From: Frankia sp.
GTDB lineage: Bacteria > Actinomycetota > Actinomycetes > Frankiales > Frankiaceae
Assembly: GCA_019689615.1 (NCBI GenBank)
Contig: JADGHD010000046.1
Location: forward strand, 1-15,481
Reading direction: 5' to 3'
Length of the DNA stretch: 15,481 nt
Shown here piece after piece: positions 1-6,668 of the stretch; within the stretch, counting starts at the first letter, position 1; each line of letters starts with the position of its first letter. Below the pieces are notes generated by a model. It did not search any database, was not told the DNA's origin, and saw only the letters and a program-made list of their open reading frames with translations. A program made the position numbers and the translations under genes.

Positions 1-2029
1 CGACCGGGAGGGCCGCCGGAGCCGCCGGCTGGTCCTCGGCCGCCGCGTCCCGTGTCGCCGGGACGGTCGGCGCCTGGGCGGCCGGCGAGCCGGCGAGCCG
101 GCGCTGGCGCCGCCGCTCGGCCAGCTGGTGCGCCGGGCCGACCAGCCCGTCCGGGTTGGCTATGACGGTGACGATGAGGCCGATGCCGCTGACGATGCCG
201 TACCACTCGCCGATGTCGACCGTCCGGGACAGGAAGACGTAGGACACGCCGCCGACGCCGAGCAGCCCGGCGAGCAGCCCGCCGGAGACGGAGGTGATCC
301 CGGCCAGGAAGGCGGTGGTGAACAGGTTGAGGCCGAGCAGCGCGCTGAACGAGGTGAAGGTGACGTTGGTCTGCTTGTAGGCCATCAGACAGCCGGCGAG
401 GCCGGCGATGAACGACGCGATCGCGAAGCCGAGCAGCTTAACCCAGACCACGCTGATCCCGGCCGCCGCCGCCGACCGCTCGTCGGCGCGCACCGCCAGC
501 ATCGCCGAGCCCAGCCTGCTGCGGCGCAGCCAGGCCACTCCCATCGCGACCCCGGTCAGCACCGCCAGGCACAGCAGGCCGAACTCCGGCCGCGGGAACG
601 CCGTGCCGGTCCCGATCCCCAGGTCCAAGCCGAAGATCGATGGGTTCGCGATCGGTGCGCCGTCGGCGCCGCCGTTGAGGTCGTTGTTGCGGAACCAGAG
701 GGCCTCGAGCGCGACCCCGAGCGTCAGGGTGACTACGGCGACCAGCATGCCGCGGATCCGAAGCGCGGGCAGACCGACGACCACACCGATGGCGGTGGCG
801 CCGAGGGCCGCAAGCAGCGGCGAGAGCGGGAACGGGATGTTCCAGGCGTCGCTGAACGTCGACAGCAGGAACCCGGCGGCTCCGGCCAGCGTCAGCTGGG
901 CCAGCGAGATCTGGCCGACGTAGCCGGTCACGACCACCAGCGACAGCGCGAGGACGGCGGCGATGAACGACTCCATCAGCGCAGAGCGGTAGCTGTCGTT
1001 CGCGACGTAGATCGCGACGACGGCCAGCGGCACCAGCACCACCGCCGGCTGCCAGACCAACCGCGGACGCGGTGCCCGACCCAGGGTCCGCTCCAGCAGC
1101 ATTCCCCGGGTCGGCAGCGGCCGACCCCTGATGACCAGCACCGCCAGCACGACGATCAGGGGGATCAGCTCGCTGACGCCACTGCTGGGGAACCACCCCG
1201 CCCGTGACTGCAGGAAGACGGCCTCGGACTGTAGCGCGCCGATCACGATGCCGCCGAGGACGGCCGGCGCGAGGAGGGAAAACCGGCCGAGCACCGCCGC
1301 GGCGAGGGCCGGGACGATGAACAGCGTGTAGGTCCCCGGCACCAGCGGCACCAGCGGCGCGATCAGGATCCCCGCGACTGCGGCGACAGCAGCGCTGACC
1401 GCCCAGTTGACCAGGGCGACCAGGTCCGGCGACAGGCCGCTGACAATCGCGCCGACCTCGGTCTCGGCGGTGGCCCGCGTGGCGGTGCCGAACCGGGTGA
1501 ACCGGTAGACGGCGCCCAGCCCTGCGGCGATCAGCACGATAACGGCGACGAACCAGAACCGGTCCGACAGCAGCCGCAGGCCGCCGGCCTCCCATGTGTC
1601 CCGCGGGAAGATCGGCTCGACCAGGATTTGGTCACCGCCGACCTGCAGGTTGATGAGCCCCGTGAGGACGACCATGATCCCGAGCGAGGCGACCGCCTTG
1701 GCGACGGCCAGGTGCGCCCGCAGCGGACGGAAGACCAGGAGGTATAGCAGCACGCCTGCCAGGGCCTCGTACAGGACAGTGATGATGATCGCCGGCCACA
1801 GGCCGACCGGGCCGGACAGCTCGACCGTTTCCGGCAGTCCGGGGATCGGCACGAGGAACTCGCCACCCCGGAGCAGGACATAGGTGTACGCGGCGTGCAG
1901 CGCCAGCGCGCCGGTACCGAAGTTGAGGACGCCGGAACTCCGGTAGGTCACAACCAGCGCAAGGGCCAAGGCGGCGAAGACGGCGCCGTTCCCCAAGCCC
2001 AGGAAGACGAAATTTAAATGATCTTGCAT
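1..2029 (-). CDS. Fused LivH-LivM branched-chain amino acid-type ABC transporter permease (3' end outside window)
   Basis: This is an inner-membrane permease of the branched-chain amino acid/hydrophobic acid ABC uptake family, with both permease halves in one chain. One open frame of 676 codons runs off the left edge. The N-terminal LivH half opens with NFVFLGLGNG and carries the LivH signature SGVLNFGTGALALHAAY, followed by several hydrophobic segments to about residue 300. The LivM half carries GYVGQISLAQ near residue 367 and ADERSAAAAGI near 512. An Ala/Pro-rich hydrophilic tail follows from about residue 640, so the gene either ends soon or continues into another domain such as an ATPase. 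The ATG at 2029 follows GGTGGAG with a 5-base spacer. LivH and LivM are usually separate genes of about 290-350 residues. No LivF/G ATPase or LivK binding protein is in view. The neighbouring catabolic genes suggest uptake of their organic-acid substrate, which is inference. Confidence 0.88.
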   Translation of the reverse strand, partial: MQDHLNFVFLGLGNGAVFAALALALVVTYRSSGVLNFGTGALALHAAYTYVLLRGGEFLVPIPGLPETVELSGPVGLWPAIIITVLYEALAGVLLYLLVFRPLRAHLAVAKAVASLGIMVVLTGLINLQVGGDQILVEPIFPRDTWEAGGLRLLSDRFWFVAVIVLIAAGLGAVYRFTRFGTATRATAETEVGAIVSGLSPDLVALVNWAVSAAVAAVAGILIAPLVPLVPGTYTLFIVPALAAAVLGRFSLLAPAVLGGIVIGALQSEAVFLQSRAGWFPSSGVSELIPLIVVLAVLVIRGRPLPTRGMLLERTLGRAPRPRLVWQPAVVLVPLAVVAIYVANDSYRSALMESFIAAVLALSLVVVTGYVGQISLAQLTLAGAAGFLLSTFSDAWNIPFPLSPLLAALGATAIGVVVGLPALRIRGMLVAVVTLTLGVALEALWFRNNDLNGGADGAPIANPSIFGLDLGIGTGTAFPRPEFGLLCLAVLTGVAMGVAWLRRSRLGSAMLAVRADERSAAAAGISVVWVKLLGFAIASFIAGLAGCLMAYKQTNVTFTSFSALLGLNLFTTAFLAGITSVSGGLLAGLLGVGGVSYVFLSRTVDIGEWYGIVSGIGLIVTVIANPDGLVGPAHQLAERRRQRRLAGSPAAQAPTVPATRDAAAEDQPAAPAALPV

Positions 2030-2165
2030 GTGCGCTCCACCGGCTAGGACGTCGTCGAGCTGGGCGAGTGGCGCCCGTCACGCGATGCTTCGAGACACCG
2101 TAGCACAAACCGGCAGATAATTTCACTCTTTCAACTCAAGAAGAAATGCATGCTGATCAGAAGCG
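2030..2165 (-). promoter_or_regulatory. AT-rich upstream region of the livHM-type gene
   Basis: The 136 bases between the livHM start and the hairpin that ends the preceding operon include an AT-rich block at about 2108-2155 that stands out from the surrounding GC-rich DNA. On the minus strand it contains TTGAGTTGAAAG followed by AAATTATCTG. No convincing -35/-10 pair with standard spacing could be fixed. It is the only place for a promoter separate from the upstream operon, so the call rests on position and composition. Confidence 0.35.
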
Positions 2166-2201
2166 GCGACCCGCCTCCCGAGCTCATGGGAGGCGGGTCG
2201 C
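2166..2201 (-). terminator. Strong hairpin after the dienoyl-CoA reductase operon
   Basis: A perfect 14-bp inverted repeat, GCGACCCGCCTCCC at 2166-2179 and GGGAGGCGGGTCGC at 2188-2201, is separated by an 8-base loop. It starts 6 bases beyond the stop codon of the SDR gene on the minus strand. No clear U tract follows on that strand, but many high-GC actinobacterial terminators lack one. It probably separates the acyl-CoA operon from the livHM-type gene. Confidence 0.7.
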
Positions 2202-2207
2202 GATGGA

Positions 2208-3074
2208 TCAGCCGGAGCCGCGCATGAGGTCCGGGATGGGGACGTAGGGCGGCATGCTGAAGCCGTGGCGGCGGTGCCAGTTCGCGCCGTCGATGACGAA
2301 GTGGTGGCCGCTGACATAGGCGGCAAACGGAGAGCAGAGGTAGGTCGCCGCCCAGCCGAGCTCGCGCACCCGGCCGACCCTGCCCGCCGGGATGCTGGCG
2401 GAACGCTCGCGCATCCGCTCGTCGTGCCCATCGCCCCACTGCGCGTCGACGTCGTCGTGCGGGAAGACTCCGGGCGCCAGGCTGTTCACCCTGATGCCGT
2501 AGGCGGCCCACTCGACCGAGAGCGTCTGCGTGAGGTTGACGACGCCGGCTTTCGCGGCGGCGGAGTGAGCCGCGCCGGGCCCCCCGGTCCAGGCGTAGGT
2601 CGCGCCGATGTTGAGGATCGCGCCGGGCAGCTCGTCGCGGATCCGCCTGCGGGCGAACTCGGCCGAGCAGAAGAAGGTGCCGTCGAGCACGATGCCGGCG
2701 ACGGCTCGCCACGCGTTCGGGCTCATCGCCTCCGCGGGTACCTGAAAGTTGCCGGCGGCGTTGTTGACCAATACCGAGACACCGCCTACGGCCGCCTCGA
2801 CCTCGTCGAAGGCCGCGACGACGCCGGCCGGGTCGCGCACGTCCAGCTCGACCCCGAGACCTCGCCCACCCGCCTCCCAGACGGCGGCGACGCCCTCGGT
2901 GCGGTGTGCCGGGTTCCGGCTGGCCACGGCCACGGTCGCGCCGAGCCGCGCGAACTCCACGGCCATGCCGCGGCCCAGGCCGGTCCCTCCCCCCGTGATC
3001 AGGACGACCTGGCCCTCATAGGTCCCCGCCGGCAGCATCCGGCTCCCGGCCGGAGGCGGTTCAGGCAGCGGCAT
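2208..3074 (-). CDS. 2,4-dienoyl-CoA reductase-type short-chain dehydrogenase (SDR)
   Basis: Predicted NADPH-dependent 2,4-dienoyl-CoA reductase of the SDR fold, 288 residues, cytoplasmic. The Rossmann motif ITGGGTGLG lies at about residues 23-31, with NNAAGNF and the segment MSPNAWRAVAGIVLDGT in the middle, closely like animal mitochondrial DECR. The usual SDR YxxxK is replaced by SxxxK (HSAAAKAG), with a Tyr 11 residues before that Ser. This matches the family pattern in which the active Tyr lies upstream and a Ser occupies the classical Tyr position. The ATG at 3074 has GGAG 6 bases upstream and overlaps the preceding gene by 14 bases. ATG 3038, with its own GGGAG, is an equally plausible start giving 276 residues. 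The family removes double bonds that block beta-oxidation of unsaturated acyl-CoA, which fits the two dehydrogenase genes just upstream. Physiological substrate unknown. Confidence 0.85.
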   Translation of the reverse strand: MPLPEPPPAGSRMLPAGTYEGQVVLITGGGTGLGRGMAVEFARLGATVAVASRNPAHRTEGVAAVWEAGGRGLGVELDVRDPAGVVAAFDEVEAAVGGVSVLVNNAAGNFQVPAEAMSPNAWRAVAGIVLDGTFFCSAEFARRRIRDELPGAILNIGATYAWTGGPGAAHSAAAKAGVVNLTQTLSVEWAAYGIRVNSLAPGVFPHDDVDAQWGDGHDERMRERSASIPAGRVGRVRELGWAATYLCSPFAAYVSGHHFVIDGANWHRRHGFSMPPYVPIPDLMRGSG

Positions 3075-4089
3075 CTCGGTCTCCGGCAGGTCGGGTGGTG
3101 GGGGCCGCGAGGATCGCGGCGCGAAGCTCGGCCGGAGTGAGCAGCAGGGTCGCCAGGCTGTGCGCGCGCTTGAGGAACAGGTGGGCGGTGTGCTCGGCCG
3201 TGTAGCCGATGGCGCCGTGGTTCTGGATGTTGTCGCCGGCGTTCCGCATCGCATGGTCGGCCGCGACCGATCGGGCGGACGGCCACAGCAGGTCGGCGTC
3301 CGCCCGATCGGCGCCCAGCGCCAAGGCCGCCAGCAGCACGAGCTGGCCGGCCGCCTCCGCGCGCACCGCCATGTCCGCGCAGCGGTGCTTGACGGCCTGG
3401 AAGGAGCCCAGCGGCACGCCGAACTGGTGGCGCACCTGGACGTAGCCGGCGCTCTGGTCGCGGGTGGCCGCGCAGATCCCGGCGAGCTGCGCGGCCACCA
3501 GCACCGAGCCGACGGCCGCCAGCCGCGGCCCACCGGTCTCGAGCACCGGCGGCCCCGCCACGGCCGCGTCGCCCGGCCGGATCCCGGGGTCCACCGGGGC
3601 GGTCGTCGGGACGACGGTGACCGCATCGCCGTCATACAGCGCGGCGCCGTCGGGCCCAACCATCAGCCAGGCCGCCGCCTCACCGGCGTCCAGCGTACGG
3701 GCGCCGCCGTCGGCGACCGGCTCCAGCAGCCCGACCCGCATCCTCCCCTCAGCGATCTCGGTGGCGAGGCCACCGCGGCCGGCCGCGGCCGCCGCGTAGC
3801 CCGCCAGCACGGTACCGAGAAACGGACCGGGCACGACGGCGCGCCCCAGTTCCTGGAACACCAGTGCCAGCTCGCCCAGCCCGAAGCCGGCCCCGCCGAG
3901 CTGCCCGGGCAGGTGCAGGCCGAACCAGCCCTGCTCGCCTGCCACCTTCCACAGGTCGTCGTCGGTCACGGGCGCGGCGGGCGGCAGCGACTGGAGCCGC
4001 TCCAGCGGGGCGTGCGCCTCGATGGCCGCGCGGGCGGCCACGGCGATGCTCGCCTGGGTCTCGTCGGGGATGAGGTCCACGCCGGTCAC
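3061..4089 (-). CDS. Acyl-CoA dehydrogenase, small (non-catalytic) subunit type
   Basis: This 342-residue acyl-CoA dehydrogenase-family protein keeps the N-terminal helical domain and the C-terminal FAD-contact motifs RHQFGVPLGSFQAVKH (about 220-235) and GAIGYTAEHTAHLF (about 293-306). The position where the isovaleryl-CoA dehydrogenase group has its catalytic Glu (in an LERxx motif) reads GSVLVAAQLAG, without Glu. The middle beta domain is short and lacks the usual substrate and FAD loop. Its length and lack of the Glu resemble the partner subunit of the alpha2-beta2 steroid-type dehydrogenases such as mycobacterial FadE28 (about 340 residues). The GTG start forms a GTGA overlap with the stop of the large dehydrogenase, so the two are likely translated together. 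GTG 4080, preceded by GGTGA, is an alternative start. Heteromer formation is inferred. Confidence 0.85.
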   Translation of the reverse strand: MTGVDLIPDETQASIAVAARAAIEAHAPLERLQSLPPAAPVTDDDLWKVAGEQGWFGLHLPGQLGGAGFGLGELALVFQELGRAVVPGPFLGTVLAGYAAAAAGRGGLATEIAEGRMRVGLLEPVADGGARTLDAGEAAAWLMVGPDGAALYDGDAVTVVPTTAPVDPGIRPGDAAVAGPPVLETGGPRLAAVGSVLVAAQLAGICAATRDQSAGYVQVRHQFGVPLGSFQAVKHRCADMAVRAEAAGQLVLLAALALGADRADADLLWPSARSVAADHAMRNAGDNIQNHGAIGYTAEHTAHLFLKRAHSLATLLLTPAELRAAILAAPTTRPAGDRDAAA

Positions 4090-5253
4090 CGCCCCTTCGG
4101 CAGGCCGAGCACGCGCTCGCCGATGATGTTTCGCTGGATGTCCTTGGCGCCTGCGGCGATCGTGCTCGCGTAGCTGTGCAGCCACTGGGTGGTCCAGCCG
4201 CGCCCGGCGGTGTCGGCCAAGCCGTCGTCGCCGAGCAGGTCGACCGCGAGCATCCGCACCCGCTGGGTGAGCTCGGCCCCAAACAGGCGCATCATCGAAC
4301 TCTCCGGGCCGGGCTGGCTTCGCTGGGCGTTGCGGCCGATCTCGGCGAGCGTCATTGCCCGCAGCGCCGCGCACTCGGCGCGGCAGGTCGCCAGCCGGGC
4401 GGCGACCGCCTCGTCGTCCAACAGCCGGCGGCCGCGTCGGTCGGTGCGGTCGCGGCCCACCTCGACCAGCTCGTCGACGAACCGGGCCAGCTCCACCTGG
4501 TCCTTCATGAAGCCCGTGCCACGCTCGAACGACAGGGTCGACATCGCGACACTCCAGCCGTCGCCGAGGCCGCCCACCACGTTCGCCAGCGGGATCCGCA
4601 CGTCGTCGTAGAAGACCTCGGCCAGCTCCGGCTCGCCGGTCATCGTTGTGATCGGTCGGACTGTCACGCCGGGCAGACGCATGTCGTTGACGACCCAGGT
4701 GATGCCATGGTGCGCCTTACTCCCCGCGGCCGGTGCGCACCAGCAGCTCCTGGTAGTCCGCGTACTGCGCGAAGCTGGTCCAGATCTTCTGGCCGTTGAC
4801 GACAAGATGGTCGCCGTCGACCTCGCCCCGCAGCGACAGGCTGACCAGGTCACTGCCCGCGCCGGGCTCGGAGAAGCCCTGGCACCAGACCGTCTCGCCG
4901 CGCAGAATGCGGGGCAGGTGGAAGTTCTTGAGCTCCTCGCTCGCGCGGGCGATCAGGGTCGGGCCGGCCTGGTTGATCCCGACGAAGCAGAACCCGATGT
5001 ACGGCCCGCCGGCCCAGGCCATCTCCTCGAACCAGATCATCTGCTGCAGTAGGGTCAGCCCGCGCCCGCCGTACTCGACCGGCCAGCTGATGCCGGCCCA
5101 GCCGCCGTCGAACTGCCGCCGCTGCCAGGCCAGATCGAAGTCGCGCGCGTCGGGCCCCAGCGGCGGTCGCGGCTCGCGGGGCACGTTCTCCTCCAGCCAG
5201 GTGCGCGCCGACTCGCGGAAGTCACGCAGGTCGGGCGTCAGGGCCAGGTCCAC
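4086..5253 (-). pseudogene. Acyl-CoA dehydrogenase, large catalytic subunit type, with one-base frameshift
   Basis: The two halves of one acyl-CoA dehydrogenase lie in different frames. The first half runs from GTG 5253 (MDLALTPDLRDFRESA) through WCQGFSEPGAGSDL (about 123-136) and NGQKIWTSFA to LLVRTGRGE and a stop at 4717. The second resumes with SKAHHGITWVV and ends at 4086. Removing one base from the CCCC run at 4722-4725 joins them as RTGRGSKAHHGIT, giving about 389 residues and the expected full-length enzyme. A Glu in the LSFERGTG motif (about residue 243) occupies the catalytic position of isovaleryl-CoA dehydrogenase, so this would be the active subunit paired with the 342-residue gene downstream; FadE29 of mycobacteria is of similar length. 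The start at 5253 has GGGGG 5 bases upstream; a TTG at 5283 is less likely. The rest of the gene looks intact, so a sequencing error is more likely than decay. Confidence 0.85.
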
Positions 5254-5366
5254 TTCAACCCCCACCGACAGCAAGAAATGCAAGCGGTTAGCTTATTTAT
5301 CTCATCACCCTACTTCGGGACGGCCGTGCGGGGTAGCGATCGCGCCCGTCGATCTGGAGGAGCCAG
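5254..5366. promoter_or_regulatory. Divergent promoter region between dehydrogenase operon and crotonase
   Basis: These 113 bases separate the minus-strand dehydrogenase operon from the plus-strand crotonase and must hold both promoters. An AT-rich block at 5288-5307 contains TTATCTCAT at 5297-5305, a 9-mer that recurs at 15352-15360 upstream of the thiolase gene. On the plus side GGAGGAG at 5356-5362 is a strong ribosome binding site for the crotonase. No unambiguous -35/-10 pair could be assigned. Confidence 0.5.
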
Positions 5367-6137
5367 ATGCCTGTCAGAAGTGAGCTGGACGGGCAGGTCC
5401 GAGTGATCACCCTCGACCGCCCCGAGCGCCACAACGCACTCGACGACGCCACGTCCGCGCAGCTCCAAGCCGCGCTCACCGCGGCGTACACGGACGGGAG
5501 CCGGGTCATCCTGCTGCGCGGCGAGGGCCGCTCGTTCTGCTCCGGCCGCGACGTCGCCCAGCTCGGCCAGCGGGCCGGCGGCGAGAGCGACCTGGACTTC
5601 GTCCGCCGCCACCAAGACCAGCGCCTTGCGATGGTCGCCTGCCCGAAGCCCATCGTCGCCGCCGTGCGCGGCTACGCCCTGGGCGGCGGGCTGGAGCTGG
5701 CGCTCGCCGCGGACATCAGGGTCGCCGCCGACGACGTCCAGCTGGCATTCCCGGAGGTGCGCTACGGGCTGATGACCGACACCGGCGGGTCGGCGTTCAC
5801 CACCGTCCTCGCCGGTCCGTCCCGCGCGAAGCTGCTGGCCATGACCGGCCGGCGGATCGGTGCCGCCCAGGCCCTGGCCTGGGGGCTGGTCGACGAGGTA
5901 GTGCCCGGCGAGGAGCTCGACCAGCGCGCGCTGGACCTGTGCCATGAGATCGCCGGCCACAGCCCGTCGGCGGTGGCCATGATCAAGCAGGTGATCGACG
6001 AGAGCTGGCATGCCACCCTGCATGCCACCAGCCGGGCCGAGCTGCTCGCCCAGGTCGCTCTCTTCGCCAGCCCCGAGTATCTCGCAGCCAGGGCGGCCAG
6101 GACCGCCCGGTCGGCGACCGCCCCGCGGGCCGAGTGA
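5367..6137 (+). CDS. Enoyl-CoA hydratase/isomerase (crotonase family)
   Basis: A crotonase-fold protein of 256 residues, predicted to hydrate a 2-enoyl-CoA to the 3-hydroxyacyl-CoA in the cytoplasm. The oxyanion-hole motifs are FCSGRDV (about 57-63) and GYALGGGLELALAADIRV (about 102-119). Two acidic residues, Glu110 in GGGLE and Glu130 in AFPEV, are 20 apart, as are the two catalytic glutamates of classical enoyl-CoA hydratase (rat 144 and 164), so true hydratase activity is likely rather than a variant reaction. Length is normal. ATG 5367 follows GGAGGAG with a 4-base spacer. It is transcribed divergently from the acyl-CoA dehydrogenase operon and convergently with the Ltp/DUF35 operon. It is the only hydratase in the window, so it probably supplies the beta-hydroxyacyl-CoA that the thiolase-fold proteins or the 3-hydroxyacyl-CoA dehydrogenase act on. 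Confidence 0.9.
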   Translation: MPVRSELDGQVRVITLDRPERHNALDDATSAQLQAALTAAYTDGSRVILLRGEGRSFCSGRDVAQLGQRAGGESDLDFVRRHQDQRLAMVACPKPIVAAVRGYALGGGLELALAADIRVAADDVQLAFPEVRYGLMTDTGGSAFTTVLAGPSRAKLLAMTGRRIGAAQALAWGLVDEVVPGEELDQRALDLCHEIAGHSPSAVAMIKQVIDESWHATLHATSRAELLAQVALFASPEYLAARAARTARSATAPRAE

Positions 6138-6242
6138 CCACCGCCGCCGCGGCCACCACGCCGCGCGGCGACCGCAAGGTGGTCGCTTATCCGACGCCCC
6201 CGGCGGATCGCCGCGCGTCGCCATCCAGGCCGCGGCGCGCTG

Positions 6243-6668
6243 TCACCGCGCCCTGCGGAAGACCGGCAGCAGCCAGCCGTCCGCGATCGGGTGGAAGTCG
6301 ACGGTCAGCGCCATACCGATGGTGACCTCGGCGGGGTCGATGTCGACCACGTTGCTGACCAGCCGCGCGCCGGGGGCGTCCGGCAGGTCGACGACGACCG
6401 GCACCAGCGTGAGGTCGGGCAGGCCCGGGAAGCCGTGGACGACGGCGAAGGAGTAGACCTCGCCCCGCCCCGACAGCGTCACCCAGTCGACCTCCCTGGA
6501 CTGGCAGTCGGGGCAGTAGGGCGTCGGCGGCAGCCGGAAGTGGCCGCACCGCCCGCACCGGGGCGCGACCAGGCGCCTCTCCTTCGCCGCGGCCCAGAAC
6601 GGCTCGGTCGTCGGGCTTGTTGTGATGTGGACCTTCTCGCCCGGGAGGGCGGTGGCCAGTGCCGTCAT
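6243..6668 (-). CDS. Zinc-ribbon/OB-fold (DUF35) acyl-CoA partner protein
   Basis: A 141-residue DUF35-family protein with an N-terminal rubredoxin-like zinc ribbon, CGRC (Cys38, Cys41) and CPDC (Cys52, Cys55), then an OB-fold C-terminal part (VYSFAVVHGF, VDFHPIADG). Members bind thiolase-fold proteins and help position acyl-CoA. Examples known from the family are the DUF35 domain of ChsH2, which pairs with the aldolase Ltp2 in steroid side-chain breakdown, and BbsA with BbsB in toluene degradation. Here the ATG overlaps the stop of the upstream thiolase-fold gene (ATGA), which supports co-translation and a physical complex. Unlike ChsH2 there is no MaoC hydratase domain; it is stand-alone. 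The four cysteines are intact, so zinc binding is likely. Exact reaction of the complex is inferred. Confidence 0.88.
   Translation of the reverse strand: MTALATALPGEKVHITTSPTTEPFWAAAKERRLVAPRCGRCGHFRLPPTPYCPDCQSREVDWVTLSGRGEVYSFAVVHGFPGLPDLTLVPVVVDLPDAPGARLVSNVVDIDPAEVTIGMALTVDFHPIADGWLLPVFRRAR

Noticed and set aside
83..105. Tandem GGCGAGCC-type repeat
   Set aside because: Two copies only, within the Ala/Arg/Pro-rich tail of the permease; no sign of a regulatory or mobile repeat.
128..1207. Long plus-strand open frame opposite the livHM-type gene
   Set aside because: Arg/Asp/Gln-rich sequence without family features; it is the complement of a clear permease with conserved motifs.
438..1595. 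Minus-strand 385-residue open frame
   Set aside because: Out-of-frame reading of the LivHM coding sequence, rich in Arg/Gly/Ala with no motifs.
2265..3140. Plus-strand open frame opposite the dienoyl-CoA reductase
   Set aside because: No recognisable domain and lies over well-conserved SDR coding on the other strand.
3075..3659. N-terminal extension of the SDR into a 483-residue frame
   Set aside because: The extension is an alternate frame of the small dehydrogenase; the SDR starts at 3074 or 3038 by its ribosome sites and homology.
6138..6242. Possible terminator between the convergent crotonase and DUF35 genes
   Set aside because: Only a 6-bp stem (GCGACC 6168-6173 with GGTCGC 6181-6186) was found; too weak to call in GC-rich DNA.
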